NCBI GenBank assembly: GCA_025093555.1
Contig: JAIWNF010000045.1
Coordinates: forward strand, 186,001-250,000
DNA length: 64,000 bases
Direction: 5' to 3'
Source: Circinella umbellata
Lineage: Eukaryota; Mucoromycota; Mucoromycetes; Mucorales; Lichtheimiaceae
Shown: positions 20,698 through 33,205 of the stretch, piece after piece
Numbering within the stretch: position 1 is the stretch's first letter
How the letters are laid out: each line of letters opens with the position of its first letter
Made by a program: the position numbers and the translations under genes
Notes under the pieces: model-generated
Told to the model about the DNA's origin: nothing
The model's input: the letters and a program-made list of their open reading frames with translations, nothing else
Database searches by the model: none

Positions 20698-23600
20698 GTG
20701 TGTGTGTACAGTTTATAGTTGGATAATCAAAGAAAGAAAGAAGAAAGAAAAGGAAAAGAAGAAGATTAGCTCGATATTTCCGCACACCTTTTTTTTTTAC
20801 TCCTCCCTTCCATTTACGAAAAAGGGGATGGTAGGATTAGGATTTTAAATGTGTTAATCGTACTACTGTGCTTAAGGATTCAATCATCCGTTTATTTTAG
20901 GGGCTATTTTTTTTACGTTAGCTTCCCCTTTTGTTTCTATATCTTCAGTCTAAAAATCATATATTATTATACAATAGATCTTCACTTTCGATCTGATTTT
21001 TATATTACTCTTTTTTTTTTTTTTGCCATTTCGTTTCAAAAGGTTGTTCCTTTTTGCCCCTTCTTCTTTTGCTTCTATCACTTCTTTTGTCTGTCATTTT
21101 GTATTCCAATGCGCAAAAACTTGTATAACAAAGGTGTGATACTTTTATTGTCGCACAAAAGTGAAAGTTGTTTACACGCGCAAAAAAAGTAAAATAACAT
21201 AGACACACGTGGATCAATTGTTCCTCTCTCTCGACTTACTGTATCTATTATAGGGAAAGGGCTTTTGTTTTAAATATAGAAAATCGAGATATACAAACAC
21301 TTTTAAGAACTATGCGACATCCAGTGATTATCATTACAAGTACAGAAAAAAGAAAGGTTATGAGGATGAGGCTGTTATAAATATTAGATGCCGCTTACTA
21401 TCATTATATCTATCAATACTAATTAGATTATGATGTTATACTTCTTCGTCTTCCCCCCTCCAATAAATAAAGCTTTACACAGAGTAAAAACATTGGTACA
21501 CATTATCATCAACTATATTTTAACTAGAGGGTCCTTTTGCTTCAAAACACCCTTTTTTTCGCCATTTTAGATTTTAGCTGTCCAGTGTAACGTTACATGT
21601 GAAAAAAGTCGTATCACATACACCAATTTATCTGCACATGGCATCTCACTTTTTCTAATTTTCTTGAATGTATGCAATGTATTCATAAATGCTTTTCTGT
21701 ACACACATAATAGTAAGAAAAAAAATAACCTATTGTCTAAATGATAATTATGTGAGAAAAAACCTGTCTTCTCCCTTTTTGCCGTTACGAACCGCGTGGG
21801 TCTATCTTTTTTTGTATACATGTACTACAGAGATTAAGGATATAGCATGAAAAAAATGGTGTGTAAAATAAGGGATTAACGCGTTTCGGTACGGGGCGAT
21901 TATAAAATCTTAAGAGAGAAAAAGTTAATCAAAGTTTAATTATTTACTATAGATATTGAGGATATAGGGAAAATACGTAATCAATTATACATCCTATACC
22001 TAAAGGGTAATGTAAAATTCATTATAAATAAATTCTTCCCAAATTTCTAACAATTGTGATACTTTTAACTGTCATATTATAAGTTAAAATACCGGGAATG
22101 AGTGGCTACACAACATCTTCCTCGTCCCCCAAATTATATTTTATATATATTGACCTAGAATACTAACGCATATATATCATTTTGTTTCTATAGTGACCTT
22201 AATGAAAATGTTAGGGAAAGTAAAATAAATTTTTGTTTCCTGCGTAACTATTCGTGATAAATAAAAGCGCTCTAGTCGTTTCAACTTGGCATACGTCACA
22301 CCCACGTACTATTCATTGTACATTGACCACTTTATCCCCATGAGTTATTATTTTTCTTGTACAACAATAAAATGATGTTTTAAAGTCAAATATGATTTAT
22401 GAGCGATCGTCCATGTCCGTGAGTAAAAAAATTTTTTTATCATAAAATCTATATCTGATTCCACGTTCCCCCACGCTTTACATTACCCAACTTAAAAAAA
22501 AAACTTCTTCCCCCCCCCCCAAAAAAAATGTAACTATAATATACCAGCCACATCTCACTTCTTTCTATTTATTTATACGCATTATTAGAATGAAATAAAA
22601 CAACTCAAAAAGTTAATATATATAATAATTCTTTTTTATTTTATTTTATTCGATTTCCAAGAATTTAGCTACGTATCTTGAATTATATAATATTAGTATT
22701 GAACCACTTTAACCTTTCATGTTTATCATTCGATAATTTGGTGTAACAATTCTGACGTGGACATTTTTTATTAATTATGCTTTAAATCCATCTTTACGCG
22801 AAAAAGAAAAAACCACTGCTCTTCCGCTATTTTCTCTAATCTTTTACTTATTTTTTTCCCCCAACTTCTCTTAAGAAAGTAAAAATTAAGCATCAATTAT
22901 GTTGTACAACATGAAAAAAAAAAGCATTAAGACAAATTCTTTACTGCCCGATAGGAATTTGTTACTGCATGTAAGTTATCCTATTGTTTGAAGTGGCGCT
23001 ACTTCTTTATCAAATATATACTGCATAAGAAATATTGTTATAAAATGCAAGAATATATTGGTTGCCCAATACAAAAAAAAATGTATCTCTAATCACTCTA
23101 CCTGCGGTTCTGTGCTTTTCACTTATACTCACATGAAGTTTAAGCTCAAAATTTAAAAGGAAAGGGGCTCCACAAAAAAAAGGTGGGAGGAAGAAGAAAA
23201 ACGAGGAGGATAAATAAGAACCTTTCTTTTTTAAGTCGATTAAAAAAAGAGAGAAAGAACAAGTACCTTTTTGTCTTCCTAACGTGTACTTATAATCTCA
23301 AGCATCTTACAATAATTATGTTTTATATCGAGTATTATTTTTATTTTATACAAATAATGGAACAATCCGTGAGGAAATAAGGTCGACTTGACATTCTATC
23401 ATTGAACCTTGTACCCAGTAAAAGACTGTTTTTTTAGCCAGGCAAAGATAAAATGATTACTTAACAATAGTCTAGTGACGCAGTATATCATATCTCTTGA
23501 AAGGAATAAATTTCAAAAAATAAACGACAACATACATGCAGTAAACCTCGCAACAATAACTTTGTTATGTATATGTATAAAATATCTGATTATTATAAGC

Positions 23601-23836
23601 ATAACATATTGTTTGCTTGATGGGGATCAAGGGGAAGTATATGAAGTTTCACATCTATTCGTGTAATATGGAAGGCTGATTTGATGGTTTCACTAAAAAC
23701 ACATGGTGAACAAAATTGTTTTGGCGGGTCAAACGTTTATGGTTATATTACACGATTTTTTTTTCTTTTTCTTTTTTTTTTTACAACGTTGAGTCGATGT
23801 AATCATTCTTTTTGACTTATCAACCATCAATCGTAA

Positions 23837-23886
<50 letters not shown>

Positions 23887-26800
23887 GTATAATAGTAAAT
23901 AGTAACGAATATCATTGCTGGGACTATGATTGATAATTGTCGACTTTCATTTTTTAAAATTCTAAATTATATGTTTTTTCTTTCTCGCATCATTTATTTT
24001 TGACTGTGACATGGTTATGTCATATTAATGTATATCATATTTCTTTTTGTATACATAATACAGTTATCTATCATACAACAATACATAAATATATATATAT
24101 ATATAGAATGTAAATCATTGTGAAAGCTCACTCAAATAGAAGAATATTCGCTCTTTATACAATTCATAACAGTTTGATCTATCGATATAACTTGCATTAG
24201 ATAAATGTTATATTTTAAAGAACAGCAAATGTAACACAACCTATTACTTAACCAAAATGCTCGCTTTCGTAATTATAATGCTTCGCAGATTGTTTTTTTT
24301 TTAAAAAAGAAAAAATGCTTTTTAGTCTGGCTACAAGAAGTCTAGAATCAGAGCATCATTCCGTAAATAATGTAGTATTACAAATAATCTATTTACTTCC
24401 CACAATAAAAATAATATGTAGAAATTAAGGGAGTAGTACGAGATTGAGTATTAGAGGAGATGATCAGCAAACGCCACAAAAAGTTAATATAATTAAAAGA
24501 AAGATCTACATGAATAATATCCATAAAAATATCGCACAGCAGCACAAACAACAATCATTATCTTCCATGTCCCTAATGCTGGTTTTTTGTATTTCCTACA
24601 TAAAAAAAGTGATTTGATAGAAGCTATTGTTGGTGTTACATGATTGATATCTATAAGAGGTAAATATAAAGATTTTTTACCCCGCTAATCTTCTTGTTGA
24701 CGGAATCAGATAGACCATACTACTACTTGCAGATTTAAATTTATCGACATATTGTCTAATATGGTGTTTTTATAGCATAGAAAAAATAAAAATAAGGGAT
24801 ACAATAGACAGTATAGTTATAATATAGTTGGTAAAATACATATTAGCTGTTCGTCATTACTAATTAAACTAATGACTCATATCTATCATGTTTGATAATT
24901 GATATAACCACCGAACCATTAAGCCTAAGCTGTACCCACCAGCCGGGAGTAGTGTAAAAAAAAAGGAGTAAGTCTTCCGATGTTTATGATTTCCAATGTG
25001 CGAGGGAAAGATCAAAATCAAAACGATGATTCTTATTAACTGAAGTAGGAAGAATGAGGGGGACAAGAGATTAAATTTATTTTTCACTTGGTTATCGGAA
25101 TCAGCATCAAGCATCAAACTAGTCCCTGCGTTTTTTTATATGAAATTTCTCCATAATGATAAAAAAAGTTAAAGATGTATCAAACCAAGTAGTCATTTAA
25201 AACCATGTATATATATTAATATCTGCTCCTTTTTCGGGCCACTCCTTTTTAAGAAAAAAATAGTTGTTTTCCTAACCTGTAAAACAGCCGTGATCATTAC
25301 CCCCGTCAGTAAATGTATGAAGATGGAAATCTTTTGTATATATAATTGTTTGCAAATTTGATGATACTTATGTACCATGAAACTATTTCAAATGTTATAT
25401 ATTCCTAGCTGACAAATGCTACTACTAAGTATAGCATATATGTTTTCTCAGTAAGCACAAAACAACAGTACTCTTATACGCACTCTCTTTATACTATATA
25501 ATCTAAAATGTTCTGAATTGTTCAATAGAGCATATTTTTATGACGTACTATTATCGTCTTCGTTACTTCATTCATAATAATAATATATTTAGTACGTATA
25601 ACTACTTCTTTTTTATTGTGAGAATCGTGCATACCTACTTTAAGCATTTTTTTAACAACTTGAAAATTCACCATCATTGTCCCTCGTGTAAAAAAATTAC
25701 TTGCAGTTTGTAATAGATAAATTTACAAATTCAAAGTATCTTCCTATATTTTATCTGTACCTACATGGTAGAATCTTTTAGCCACCATGGTTAAAGTGGT
25801 TTTTTCTACTTTCAATTAAGCAACACTTACACAAACGGCAACCAATGGTATATATTTATCTTACTGATCTTTGGGACAGTACTCGCATTTGCTAAAAGTT
25901 ATGTCACCACAAGGACAGTCAGTATTGAAATTTAACGCTTTTTCTTCGGCTCCATGACCAAGTGAGATTATAAGTCAACGAATACTGATGTTATTACTTT
26001 CATTATAAAAGTATATTAGTTCAATTCTTCTCTGATGCGGTATGCTAATATCGAAAAGTGGCGTAGTATTGGTATTAATCAATAAGAGGTAAACGCATAA
26101 TTAACGGTACCTAAGAATATAATAAATTTTTATTTAATCCATAGTTGAGCTGTACTAACATCTACTCCTGTATATACTAATTGGATACACTCTCAACAAA
26201 AAGGGTTAGAAAATGGACAGTAACAGTAGTAATAATTACCACTCATTTACCGTAGTGAATAGTAACTATGTAGCCACCTTGTCTACAATAAACACAAAAT
26301 AAAAAAACTTCTTAGAATAAGAGATCACTTGGTAGCTCTCTTTCATATTACCACAGCCGGCAATATAACTCTGGGGCAGCTATTTCATTTAACAATCTAT
26401 AGATATTGGACCAACATTATTTATTTTCGACACTTCCTTTATAGTACAGTAATTCTATACTAGTAAATTGTTCAAGCATAAGTGATCAACAACGATCCAC
26501 ATGGTAATAGTATGACCATCGAATCTGATATCATCACACTAAACAAAATGTAAAGATCTAGAAGCGTTGATGTTGCATGCGTTCATATGAAGACGAAAAA
26601 TCGACACAGCCGCCCCTTTTATTTTACAGTTTTACACATTGCTACAAAGAAGTTCGATTTACGAAATTAAATAAAAAAAAAATGACAATATTAAAGCGAC
26701 AATAACATTGTCACGTTCTGATTAGCGTAATCCCACATTTTCACCACTTCAAACAGTATCACTCGAAACTAATCGTAAACCCCATGTGGAACACACCACC

Positions 26801-28210
26801 ATACTCCACAAATACAACAGTTCAAAACAACATGAATATGTATATATGGAAGCGTCGTTATAAATTCTATACTTTTCTTTAGAAAAGCTACAAATATTAC
26901 GGCAGCTATTTATATAAAATATAAGCTGTTTCAGTCCCTACGTAAGTGCCGAACCATCTATAGAAAAAATGTTCTATTAAACACAATACAAAAATATTTT
27001 CCTATTCTAAAAAAACGCCACCACCCCAATTAGAACTTTTATCAAGAGCGTGTAGACTTTCATTGTTTTTATTAGAAAAGCACTATACGTAAAGATTTAT
27101 CAAATAAAATGTACCTCATTTACCATTGTTATGCTGAAAAAAACAAATGTTAGACGTCAGATTAGTCAGATATAAAAGTGGAACAGCTACGTATTACAAG
27201 GAATTCTTGTTTGAAGTACGTATTTAGTTCATAGTTTTGATATTGCAGTGATTACGTCCTGATAATGGGTTTTTTTTTCAGAAAAAAGGTCAAAAATAAA
27301 ATGAAAACAGTAACAGAAATCATGACGAATACTGGTATGGTTAACAAATTCAACAATGATCATCGACAAATCATTGACAACAATCGCTATTATGAGCAGT
27401 TAAGGTTAAAATTCACTGTGTTGAAATAATAAATAATAAATTACTGGTGCCTTTTTAAATCAATTTTATTATAAAACGGAAAAATTTAATGCGTCGAGCG
27501 CTGTTGACAATTCGTCCAAAACACCATAAAAAATAGTAGTACGTAGCTACAAGAAGTCGATAATCTTTCATAGTGAAAAATGTATAGTATAATAATTTAT
27601 AAATCATAAAGTAATCTCTTCTTTATCATATATGTAAAACCTTTTCAGTTCATAATTGACGAGGTTCAAAAATACTTAATATAAATGTATAATGACCAAT
27701 TTTATTTGTAATATATAACAAACTTCATAATATTATCAGTTTATACATTTTTCTTTATGTTTCTTATATGTACATGGATTTGAAACTATCTTGATCAACT
27801 CCTTGCGTTACATTATTTCCAATTGCACATTCTATTCTTTCTTTCTTTTTTGTGTGTTATTGACAGCAAAACAAAATAATCTCTGATATACGTAATGTTT
27901 TTTTCTCTTGTCTTTTACTACTAGATAAGAGAAGTATATCAACAACTACATTATCAAATTTACATTTGTATTCGTTACTATTATCACTATAATCTTGTAT
28001 TATTTATAACGTGACATACTTAATTATAGATTATTTGTCAGGTCCTGCTTGCATAAAAAAGGAAATCTTTTTTTTTCAGTATCAGCGGAGGTACGGACCT
28101 TTTTGATTCAAAAAAAAAGAGAAGTCACTTTTACTTTTTTTATATGCTACCTTATCCATAAGGAAGTTTACGATTTTAAAAATACCAACCACTCATTGAA
28201 TCAACAAAAA
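20186..28210. other. 8-kb gene-poor spacer with microsatellites
   Basis: I found no reading frame with a recognisable domain and no tRNA. It includes (TA)n(TG)n at 20656-20707, (AC)n(AT)n at 23838-23886, an AT run near 24088-24104, and many T and A homopolymers. The first 700 bp are the likely promoter and 5' UTR of the Ras GEF. A minus-strand open stretch at 24869-25117 is uncertain and I do not call it a gene. Confidence 0.6.
23838..23886 (+). repeat. Compound (AC)n(AT)n microsatellite
   Basis: About 12 AC units followed by about 12 AT units. Simple sequence with no gene context. Confidence 0.9.
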
Positions 28211-29575
28211 ATGTACCAACAACCGTCTGGTGCTGCTCCTGTTAATACGTGGGGTGATCAACAACAGCAACAACAACAACAATCGTTCGGTTATACTTTG
28301 GATGAAGGTTCAAGTGATGAATATACCGATAGCGAAGAAGAAAGCGAAGATGACATGCCTTTAGCAATGTCAAGTTGGGGTGAGCAAACCACAACTAAAG
28401 AGGGGACTACTGAATACAATGTCTCTGCAGAAGGTTGGGCTGCACTTATTGATCCCAATTTCAAAGTTGGACCGGGCGGAATCGGTTCAGGAAACTTGCA
28501 CAGGCGAGGTGGTAACTATAAACCCGTGGAAGAAGAATACATTCTAAATCATCGATTAAAAAAAGGTGGACCTATGCCTGGAAGTGGAAAGAAGAAGAAA
28601 AAAAGTAGAAGTAAATCGGCGTCAGCCACACCTCCCCCATCTCGTAGTCGTCGGGGGCGTAGTCGAGGTGGCTTTCCGCCACCATCATCATCATCTTCGT
28701 CATCCAGAGCGCCAAGTCGATATGGACGTGAACCTCCAAGTAATAATGCGTGGGGTGCTCAACAACTGACAGATAAGCCGTTTTGGGAACAACCCGCTAG
28801 TGCTGCTCCACCCCCCACTAATTATGGATCTGGCGCGTCTGCATCCAAATATGCCCCTGCTGGCGGTGCTGCGGCTTCACGTTATGCACCACAGCAAGAT
28901 GCTCCACAACAACCACAACAACAATGGGGTCAACAGCAACAACAACAGCCACCACAACAACAACAACAATGGGGTCAGCAACAACAGCAGCCACCACAAC
29001 AACAATGGGGCCAGCAACAACAGCAGCCACCACAACAACAACAATGGGGTCAACAAGAACAACAACAGCAGCCACCACAACAATGGGGACAACAACAACA
29101 GCAACAGCAGCCACCGCAACAATGGGGCGCGCAGCAGAATGGGGGATCAGCAGCATCTCGTTATGCCACAGAATCAACACAGGGATCTTCTGCATCTCGT
29201 TATGCAGATGCTGGTTCTGGTGCTTCTAAATGGGCAAGTGGATCATCCGCATCCAAGTATGCATCACCTATGACAACAAGCTCATCGGCTGATTCGATCT
29301 ATGCTTCAGAAGAAGACAAACAATCTACACTGATACAACAACAAAAACCACCATTATCCAATGCAGAAAACATTTTATCCATTAACATTTCATTTATGCC
29401 GGGTGTTTATGCAACTCTAAATGTACCAAATCAAACCCATATCGATTACAACAAATTGGTGGAAGATTTTGTATCTCACCATCGTTTACAAATGATCGAT
29501 GAAGCAAAGCGATCATTTACTGCCAATGTTCAGAAATTAGTTGAATTGGAGTACGCAAGGCGACAACAGCAATAA
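28211..29575 (+). CDS. Low-complexity Gln/Ser-rich protein with WGQQQ repeats, function unknown
   Basis: The chosen start (AAAAAATGTACCAACAA) gives 454 residues; the frame is open further up to 28049, but that part lacks the bias of the protein. Order: a Gln-rich N-terminus, an acidic patch (EEESEDDMPLA), a segment with SAEGWAALIDPNFKVGPGG, a basic KKKKSRS/SRSRR stretch, several ASRYA/ASKYA repeats, six or so WGQQQ-PPQQ repeats from about 28915 to 29130, more ASKYA repeats, and a C-terminal 70 residues (ISFMPGVYATLNVP then a helical HHRLQMIDEAKRSF) that look folded. The RS-like and WGQ content suggests an RNA- or cytoskeleton-associated disordered protein, but that is guesswork. No intron is needed. 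Confidence 0.75.
   Translation: MYQQPSGAAPVNTWGDQQQQQQQQSFGYTLDEGSSDEYTDSEEESEDDMPLAMSSWGEQTTTKEGTTEYNVSAEGWAALIDPNFKVGPGGIGSGNLHRRGGNYKPVEEEYILNHRLKKGGPMPGSGKKKKKSRSKSASATPPPSRSRRGRSRGGFPPPSSSSSSSRAPSRYGREPPSNNAWGAQQLTDKPFWEQPASAAPPPTNYGSGASASKYAPAGGAAASRYAPQQDAPQQPQQQWGQQQQQQPPQQQQQWGQQQQQPPQQQWGQQQQQPPQQQQWGQQEQQQQPPQQWGQQQQQQQPPQQWGAQQNGGSAASRYATESTQGSSASRYADAGSGASKWASGSSASKYASPMTTSSSADSIYASEEDKQSTLIQQQKPPLSNAENILSINISFMPGVYATLNVPNQTHIDYNKLVEDFVSHHRLQMIDEAKRSFTANVQKLVELEYARRQQQ
28915..29130 (+). repeat. In-frame minisatellite coding WGQQQQ-PPQQ units
   Basis: Six units of roughly 27-39 bp, each beginning CAATGGGGTCAACA or a close variant, vary in length only by CAA/CAG triplets, so the frame is kept. 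Copy number is likely to vary between strains. Confidence 0.85.
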
Positions 29576-30159
29576 AAAGGGCTTTGTCCATCGGCTATAT
29601 GCTTTTTTTTACTTACGCACATACGATTTAACAGATTACAACTAGCCCCTAATCATACACATACACGCACACACATTCATGTTTTAACATGTATAAAAAA
29701 AAGAACAAACTCTATACCTCCATTTACAACACATAAAAACATCGCTTCTCCTCCTTCAACTTATTTTTTAACACGTTGGAGATAATAATAAAATAATCTA
29801 ACAAAAGAAAAAAGTTATCTGGGTAGACAAATAAATAGACCTTTTAAGATATATATTTGATGTTATTATAAAAGATAAATGAATGCGGAAGTGAACAATA
29901 ATAAAAAAGAATGCAAAGATAAGAATACATATAATACGATTAATAATAATAGTAAGAATAATGGTGATACAGAAAATAAATATATAATCAGAATAATGAA
30001 AATGAAAATGAAAAATGAGGTTTACAAAAATGCAGAAGAGGGGTGGGTAAATTCGTTATTGTTTTTTTTTTCTTTTAGAAATAAGAAGTATTGTAATTTG
30101 TTAATGAGATGCTTTGATGTTGTTTTATTGGGTATCAAGTTCATGAAATTGTATTTGTG
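29576..30159. other. Convergent intergenic region
   Basis: This holds the 3' ends of the WGQQ-repeat gene (plus) and the CAP-Gly gene (minus). It is AT-rich with AAT runs; no further gene is supported. Confidence 0.65.
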
Positions 30160-31414
30160 TTACGCAAATCCAAGTTCAGACTTGCGTACAAAAGTGCCCC
30201 GATGAGGATCTGTGTGGAAATAGCGTTGCCCGTTGACTGAACCATCGTTTTTACCAACTATAATATAGATCGTACGAGACAATTTTTTTTAGTTAATTTC
30301 TTACTCTCTTTCTAATAGTACCATAAATGACCATGAGCCCCAGTAACTTAGCCTTCCTTTTCTTATCCCAACACTAATCCCTTTTTATCAATAGACGATA
30401 ATAATTCTTACCTCGACTTTCTAATTCAACACCAACCCAATTATCACCCGATTCAAAATTCACGGTACCCATATAACGAACATATCCAAAAATTGGAAGA
30501 GGTCGGTGAAGTAAATATACTTTGTCTCCTACTTTTAATTTACGTTCTTGTTCCTCATCATCGCTATCGCTCTTATTTTTGCCTTCATCGTCGTCTGAGC
30601 CCATAATTCGATTCTTCCATGACTTAGACACTTTCTTGCTTTTCTTTGATGATGATTTTTTACCATTTTTCTTTTTCTTGTTGTCGTTATCAAGCCATTT
30701 TTCATCTGGAAGAGACCAACGTTGACGTGGACGTGAATAAGCAGAGTATGCAGGATTAGGTGACCTAGATCTCGAAGGCGTCACGGGCAATTCAAATCGT
30801 AAAGCTGTCTTTCTTGGCGGTGGAGGAGGTGCGGCTGCGGCTTCCGCGGCTGCTTTTTCTTGTGCATCAATACGAGCTTGCGTCTCCATGGATAGTAAAA
30901 GTTCTAAATCTCCCGACGAAAAATAACTGCTCCTTTCTGTCTCTTTAGGAGTGGAAGGGGTTGAACTAGTTTTCAGTTGGACACGTGGGATAATCATATG
31001 TTGCGGACGTTGTTGGTCCTGTTGTTGTTGAAGCTGGGTACTGTAATTTTTCAATACAGATGCTGTTGGTAAACTTGAAACACTATCCGTGTCAGAGGAG
31101 TCAGTACTACTATCATTGTCATCATCAGATGATTCATCTTCGCTACTACTGCTACCAGTAACATAATCTTCTTCTGCAATACTATTTGGTGTGCTACTCC
31201 CAACTTTGACGACTGCCGGAGATTGTTGTTGTTTATCACTATTATTGGTCTTTGTAAGTTGAAGTTGATCTGTTACAGGCGCAGTAGTTGATGTGGTTTG
31301 TCTTGCAAGTATTTGATTCTCATCGGCAATATTACCCGTAGACTTTGTCTTTCGAAGAGCAATTCTAGATGGTTTCTTGTTGTTTTTCTTCTTACGAAAA
31401 TTAAAGAATGCCAT
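30160..31414 (-). CDS. CAP-Gly domain protein (microtubule-binding type)
   Basis: Two exons, 31414-30412 and 30257-30160, join through G|TT and give 366 residues. I start at the ATG at 31412-31414 (MAFFNFRKKK) rather than the in-frame one 26 codons upstream, which would add only a low-complexity hydrophobic leader. The N-terminal 200 residues are basic then Ser/Asp/Gln-rich, an Ala-rich helix (QEKAAAEAAAAPPPPP) follows, then a Lys/Ser-rich stretch and the CAP-Gly domain at about 285-366. The domain shows VGDKVYL, GYVRYMGTV, WVGVELE and, across the intron, the hallmark GKNDGSVNG followed by RYF and GTFVRKSEL. CAP-Gly domains bind the EEY tail of tubulin or EB proteins. A C-terminal CAP-Gly differs from the N-terminal position in Bik1/CLIP-170, so orthology is open. 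Confidence 0.9.
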
Positions 31415-33205
31415 ATAAGTATGAATATATACCTTTGTTGAGAAAAAAGTTAAGAAAAAAAATAAAAAAAAGTCAAGAATTTTTTTTTTCAAACAAAACT
31501 TTATTTATTTAAAAAAAAAGTCCGCCAAAAAAAGAGTGTATGCAACCTTTTTTTAAGACATAAACCGAGAAAATATTAAAGCAAAAGAGCTGAGCTTTTT
31601 TTTTAAAAGCTTCTTATACTTTCTTTTAGTAAACAATTATTAATTTTGCGCAACTAAGTACATTAGTAATAAACTGTTTGACTTTTTCATTATCATATAA
31701 TTTACCACATTAATTATAATTTGTTATTACTGTACCCTCCTTATTTCTTTAATATAGAGTATCTCGTCTAATTATTCTTTTTTCATTTTCTGTAAACTAA
31801 AAAAAGAGCAAAAAAAAAACTTGTTTGTCGTAGTTTCGGACCATAAATCAGTTCCTGGGTCAGTACCGGCCCCACCATAAAAGCATGCTACCGCAGCTTA
31901 CTAACAAAGCTGGCCTGGAACGTACTTTTTATAAATGTTTGACTTTGAGTTTACCAAATACCGTTACTATGTAATATGGATTAAACCCCATTGTTCGTTT
32001 TTATTATACTGGCTTCATGTGACCGATTTTTTTTTATCTAGGTATAATCTTTTAATATTAGTTTTATTAGTTTTTTTTTGTAGATCATCTCTCTATTTTT
32101 CTTGGGGTCTATGAATGTATATCGTTTGATCGAAGGGGAGCTTAGAAGAAAGATCACTTTAGAGTTTTATCAATTAATTTGACCTAAACTCTAGACATAC
32201 ACGTATGCCAAGAATAATTGACCCTGGTCTGTGCGCTTTATAAAAAGCATCAAAACTTGTTGGGTTATTACTGGATATGTGTATTAATCATCGGGATGAG
32301 GCGCCGCCGCAGTAATTCGCTTTTTTGTGTAATGCAATCTGTACAACATGGTCCTGATTTTTTTTTTATATAAAGACACATGACTTGCTGTGTAATTTCA
32401 AAAATGTCATCATTAAAACCATCGCCATTCTTAGTAGCATTTATGCAAAATGCGCATAACAAAATAGTATATATACGTATGTATAGTGACGATCTTTCAC
32501 GATGTTTCCAAAAAGGAATAGCATTGATTAAATACCATACATAGTGATGAAGTTGTCTTTTTTATTAATGATATTCTAAAATTTATGAGCTATAAAATCA
32601 TTTGATCTGATATTATTAATTATTATCAATAAAGAATGGGAGTGTTGTTGTAGATCACTTGCTTACAAATAAACGATAGCAATGTGAACCTGTTAGCAGG
32701 GCAATGAAAGATTATGTGATGTGGCAGCAACATGTGATTTGTAATTTGTATATTTGAAAAAGGCTGTGTAATGGTGTCACTTGATTTGATTCCTATTGGA
32801 ACAACTCTCTATCCCACTTAAACACTCACCCAGAACTGGGCTAATTTATCTGAAATAACTTATACAGGACACTTGTTGCTAAACAAGTTACTTTTTTCTG
32901 GGATGGCTCAAGAACAAGGAAAATGTGTTTTTACTATTACTAACACCCCACTTATCGATCATAATGGTTAAGATGACATACATGGTAACAAAGATTCGAA
33001 CTCATTTAATTATTACATGGAAGTCATAAGAGTTACCATTTTCTTTGTCAGGATAAATTTACCTAATAATCTAACAACATAATTAAAGGTTCTGTGGGCT
33101 GGATCTTGGTCACACGACTTTAATAACCGCGGGATTTTAGAGGGGAAAAGTGAAAAAGTGGGCGACTTTTTCCGTGCGCGCCAACTAACATTTTTTTTGG
33201 CCATT
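31415..33205. other. Intergenic region with one structured GC-richer block
   Basis: It lies between two divergently transcribed genes and carries their promoters. No frame with a recognisable product is seen. The block 31851-31930 is listed separately. Confidence 0.6.
31851..31921 (+). ncRNA. Candidate structured RNA: three nested stems followed by a T run
   Basis: GTTCC (31851-31855) pairs with GGAAC (31917-31921), GGCC (31868-31871) with GGCC (31912-31915), and AGCTT (31895-31899) with AAGCT (31907-31911). The three 3' arms are contiguous, with a single T between the last two, and TTTTT follows at 31926-31930. The block is clearly richer in GC than its surroundings. No known RNA family is recognised; a decayed MITE is the alternative. 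Confidence 0.3.

Noticed and set aside
24869..25117. Minus-strand frame with LLPAGGYSLGLMVRWLYQLSN
   Set aside because: Isolated, no splice partners or recognisable domain; kept only as a note in the spacer entry.
28818..29195. Long minus-strand and alternative plus-strand open frames over the Gln repeat region
   Set aside because: They are shadows of CAA/CAG repeats (poly-Leu, poly-Val, poly-Thr, poly-Asn) opposite or beside the real frame.
29879..30205. Plus-strand open frame rich in Asn/Lys
   Set aside because: It lies in the AT-rich 3' region and runs antisense into the conserved last CAP-Gly exon.
32984..33040. tRNA-like fold on the minus strand: perfect 7-bp acceptor (ATGGTAA/TTACCAT), a TTCGAAT T-loop and a loop with TTC
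   Set aside because: No D-arm or A box, only 57 nt, weak T-stem pairing and C at the position before the anticodon. Probably chance or a decayed organelle fragment.
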